Shown here in pieces: positions 61,314 through 64,000 of a DNA stretch of 64,000 nt. Position numbers and translations under genes: made by a program. Position 1 is the first letter of the stretch. The number at the start of each line of letters is the position of its first letter. The notes beneath the pieces were generated by a model, which saw only the letters and a program-made list of their open reading frames with translations, was not told the origin of the DNA and searched no databases. The stretch comes from Simiduia aestuariiviva (lineage in GTDB: Bacteria > Pseudomonadota > Gammaproteobacteria > Pseudomonadales > Cellvibrionaceae), in contig NZ_JACHXZ010000004.1 in NCBI RefSeq assembly GCF_014192475.1, positions 299,348 to 363,347 on the forward strand. Reading direction: 5' to 3'.

Positions 61314-64000
61314 CGCTGTACTCCATCAGGGCTTCCGGTTTGCGGTAGCGCGCGGGCAGTAATCGCTCCAGCTCGCTAAAGCTGTGTTTGACCCATTCAT
61401 CGTATGTACCGCTCCAGGCGCGCTGCGCGTTGGCCTCGAAAATTTCGATGGCCTGCTCTTCAAATGGAAAGGCCTGTTCTTCCAGCAGAATTTCATACTG
61501 CTCTAATTCCAACTCATCCAATCCCCGGGGCCGTTGGGAATCCATGAGGTCGCGGCTGAGTTGCGAATAAATGGCGCCGATGCGGTGACTTGCTTGCGTG
61601 GTGTATTCGGCAACGCCGTACTTGAGCAAGGATTGATATAAATTGAGCGTGTCCTGTAGCGCTTTTTTCTTTTTCGCTAAGGATTGCTTTAGTGGCAGTT
61701 TTAGCGGAATTTTTTCAAAGGTCCGATAAAAATCGTCTGCCCGCACACTGGTTGCCATGGCCGCCAAATAAATGGATCTGTCGGTGCGATTGTCGCCCGC
61801 GGTGCGATCGGTCTCGATGATCTTTCGCAACCAGTAATCTCGATTCTGTTTGTTGCCGTCGACGCGATAGAGTTCACTGAGCTTGTACTGCGCCTCTAGG
61901 TTCTGGCTAAACGGTTGCGGGTAATTGTGTGCATATTCGCGATAATAATTTATAGCGTTTTTCGTATTGCCATCGCGCTCGTAGTATTCCGCCGCCACAT
62001 ACAGAGATTGTTGTTGCAACGCCGGGTCTTGACTGTTGCGCGCTTGCTTTAACAGTTCGTCGGCAGCCGCCGACCAATTTTCACTGCGCTCATAAATCAA
62101 CACCATTTTTGGTGTGATATTTGGCGTCAGTGCGTGATTTGGGTAGCGTCGGCGAAATGCCAACAACAGCTCCTCTGCCTCTTGCCAGCGCTCTAAGTCC
62201 ATCAAGTAGCTCGCGGCATCGTACTGCGCGCTGATGGCAATATCGCTGTCCGGCGCCAATGCCTGCACGCGTATTAACTGTTCTACAGCAAGTGCGATAC
62301 TGCCAGCGGCAATCAATTGTTCGGCGCGTTTAAACACGCTGGCGGCGATGCGAGTTTTTATGTCCTCGCGCTGGGGGTCCCGTGCAGGTAGCAAATCCAG
62401 CACTTGATTGTAGGCGTATTCCGCCGACTCAAACTGGGTGGTGTCGTAATAACTTTGTGCCAATACCAACCACGCGGTTTTGCGCAGTGCCGCGTCCGGC
62501 TGCGGCTGCCACTGAGTCACCTGAATGGCGGCGGCAATGGCGTCATTGGGTTTACCTTGCGCCAACAATTCATTGGCTGCTTGGGTCAATACCGCCGCCG
62601 CCCGCGCATCCTTTGGATAAGTCTGGGCAAAACGCAGTGAACTCGATATTTTTAAATCTTGCCACGCTTGCTGATCTGCTACGTCCACAGTAGCGCGCCC
62701 AGTCATTTCGGTGGCGGCCAGAATCGCGCTGTAGCCAGCTTCGGCGCCCCGGATGGCATCTTTATATTGATAAGCGACTTGTTCAAATGCCGTAAATGCG
62801 GCTTCGAGCTGATCCGCTTCAAACAGCGCCTCGCCCATCAGAAATGCCATTTCAGGCGTTTTTTTATCGTCCGGAAAGGTGCTAATGAATTCCGAATACC
62901 AGAGTGCCGCTTGCGCATAATGCTGCGAGCGTTTGGCCTGAAGCGCTGGCGCCAATTTGGCGCGCTCCGACGATTTCAGCTTATCGATATCAATCTGGGC
63001 CTGTTGTGCACTGGCGTGTTCGTAACTTGCCAGCTCATCTAGATAACTGTGCAAATGGGTGCGCAGCGGCTGCCGTTCGGCATCCGTCAGCGTGCTCCAG
63101 TAGGCACTGGTATACCCATAAATGCGCACATAATCTTCTTTGGCCGGCAATATCAACGAGGGGAAATTGCCCTGGCCATAAACTTCAATCTGGCGCACGG
63201 AAAACGCGGGCGAATATTGGTCTAGCGCATTATTCGACACATAGTGTCCATAGGTATCCGCACTATCGCGGTACCGCTCTTTTTCTAAATAGAGTTCACC
63301 GAGGGCGCTGTACAGCAAGTGGTGGTAGTGGCGCTTGCCCTTGCTGGCGTAGGTGTTTTCAATTGTGTCAGCGCCGTCTAAATAGGAAAAAGTCACCGCC
63401 ATAATGCGCAGTGAATCGGTGAGCAAATTGCGATTGCTAGCGGTCAAGCTGGCGGCATCAGCGCCCGGCGGCAGCAAACGATCCAACACCGTGGTAAACG
63501 AATCCAACGACTGGGCATACCAGCCACGCTTAAACATACTCCAACCGTGCATGTAGGTCGCGTTAATGTAATAGGGTGTGTGCGGGCCCGCATCCATTAC
63601 CGCCTGATAGCGATCTGCGGCAGTGACATAGTTACCGGCACTGAAGGCCGCCTCGGCGCGACGAAACTGCGCTTCGGCCACAAAGCTGCCCTCGGGATGA
63701 TGCTCTGTGAGCTGACCCAATACCGCATTCGAGGCCTCGACATTACCCACTAATGCATGGGCTTTGGCCAGCTGGTATATGGCCTCTTGTCGTTTATTTG
63801 GATCGTAGAGTTCGTCCATGGTGATGGCGAGTAACGCCTCGTACTGCACAATCACATCGTTGAAATAGGGCGTAGGGTCCTCGGTTCCGTCTAACAGCTT
63901 TTGCTCGGCACGCAACATACTTAATTCGGCTAACCGCTCGTAGATGTCACGCTTGATGCGTTCATCTTCCGCCACCTCTAGCGCCATCTGATAGCGCTGC
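61300..64000 (-). CDS. Large TPR-repeat protein of the motor cluster, 5' end outside window
   Basis: At least 899 residues are visible, and the frame continues past base 64000, so the start is missing. Many TPR-like units occur, e.g. EAIYQLAKAHALVGNVEAS, AEFRRAEAAFSAGNY-type segments, and AEYYERDGNTKNAINYYREY. It probably forms a long superhelical scaffold in the periplasm, as with TPR proteins (AglT/GltE-like) beside TolQ/TolR-type motors. It is the first visible gene of the leftward cluster. Confidence 0.85.
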   Translation of the reverse strand, partial: QRYQMALEVAEDERIKRDIYERLAELSMLRAEQKLLDGTEDPTPYFNDVIVQYEALLAITMDELYDPNKRQEAIYQLAKAHALVGNVEASNAVLGQLTEHHPEGSFVAEAQFRRAEAAFSAGNYVTAADRYQAVMDAGPHTPYYINATYMHGWSMFKRGWYAQSLDSFTTVLDRLLPPGADAASLTASNRNLLTDSLRIMAVTFSYLDGADTIENTYASKGKRHYHHLLYSALGELYLEKERYRDSADTYGHYVSNNALDQYSPAFSVRQIEVYGQGNFPSLILPAKEDYVRIYGYTSAYWSTLTDAERQPLRTHLHSYLDELASYEHASAQQAQIDIDKLKSSERAKLAPALQAKRSQHYAQAALWYSEFISTFPDDKKTPEMAFLMGEALFEADQLEAAFTAFEQVAYQYKDAIRGAEAGYSAILAATEMTGRATVDVADQQAWQDLKISSSLRFAQTYPKDARAAAVLTQAANELLAQGKPNDAIAAAIQVTQWQPQPDAALRKTAWLVLAQSYYDTTQFESAEYAYNQVLDLLPARDPQREDIKTRIAASVFKRAEQLIAAGSIALAVEQLIRVQALAPDSDIAISAQYDAASYLMDLERWQEAEELLLAFRRRYPNHALTPNITPKMVLIYERSENWSAAADELLKQARNSQDPALQQQSLYVAAEYYERDGNTKNAINYYREYAHNYPQPFSQNLEAQYKLSELYRVDGNKQNRDYWLRKIIETDRTAGDNRTDRSIYLAAMATSVRADDFYRTFEKIPLKLPLKQSLAKKKKALQDTLNLYQSLLKYGVAEYTTQASHRIGAIYSQLSRDLMDSQRPRGLDELELEQYEILLEEQAFPFEEQAIEIFEANAQRAWSGTYDEWVKHSFSELERLLPARYRKPEALMEYSDALH

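Overview
The window reads as chromosomal DNA of a marine-type gammaproteobacterium, plausibly of the Cellvibrionales/Alteromonadales kind. Supporting signs are RlmG, DUF1415, DUF2058, a PEP-CTERM protein, PxpABC and a very large LEPR-XLL secreted protein; this placement is inference from gene content, not a phylogeny. Genes are tightly packed, often with 4-base start/stop overlaps. No rRNA, tRNA, CRISPR array, insertion sequence or prophage was seen.

Layout. (1) 1-18663, minus strand: a TolC-like outer-membrane channel gene followed by one uninterrupted reading frame of at least 5,753 codons that leaves the window at base 1. It encodes a LEPR-XLL/DUF4347 surface or secreted protein with RTX calcium-binding repeats, VCBS-like modules and several families of internal repeats. 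(2) 19063-22594: a lipoprotein with a Pro-Thr repeat tract and an Orn/Lys/Arg decarboxylase, each with its own terminator. (3) 22698-28751, plus strand: a CPXCG zinc-ribbon protein, a membrane protein resembling a Rieske fold without its cluster ligands, then a compact operon (DUF1445, pxpA, pxpB, pxpC, DUF4392, D-amino-acid aminotransferase). Its gene set suggests interconversion of D-glutamate, 5-oxoproline and glutamate. (4) 28870-32568, minus strand: a PKD-like lipoprotein, an unusual membrane protein joining a DNA-binding domain to a receiver domain, a GFA protein, small membrane proteins and an MscS channel. (5) 32707-35592, plus strand: pgi and a PEP-CTERM protein preceded by a good sigma-54-type promoter. 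(6) 35762-38473, minus strand: an SPFH protein with a coiled-coil partner, a YdeI-family protein and an AT-rich lipoprotein. (7) 38935-53876: mostly housekeeping and accessory enzymes, including two DTW-domain proteins, VOC and cupin proteins, DUF1415, DUF2058, MAPEG, RlmG, an esterase, MOSC, an MscS channel beside an ATPase with a broken Walker A motif, a molybdopterin oxidoreductase and CopB. (8) 53885-57368, minus strand: diguanylate cyclase, YcbB-type L,D-transpeptidase and M15 peptidase, apparently one envelope-remodelling operon. (9) 57545-64000, minus strand: a Tol/Exb-type motor cluster (large TPR protein, TPR lipoprotein, small exported protein, TolQ/ExbB, two TolR/ExbD, AgmX/TonB-like protein), cut by the window end.

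The most notable items are the giant LEPR-XLL protein, the putative D-glutamate/5-oxoproline operon with the two halves of mammalian D-glutamate cyclase encoded as separate genes, the sigma-54-driven PEP-CTERM gene, the membrane wHTH-receiver fusion, and the motor cluster. Assignments rest on reading the translated sequences, without any database search.
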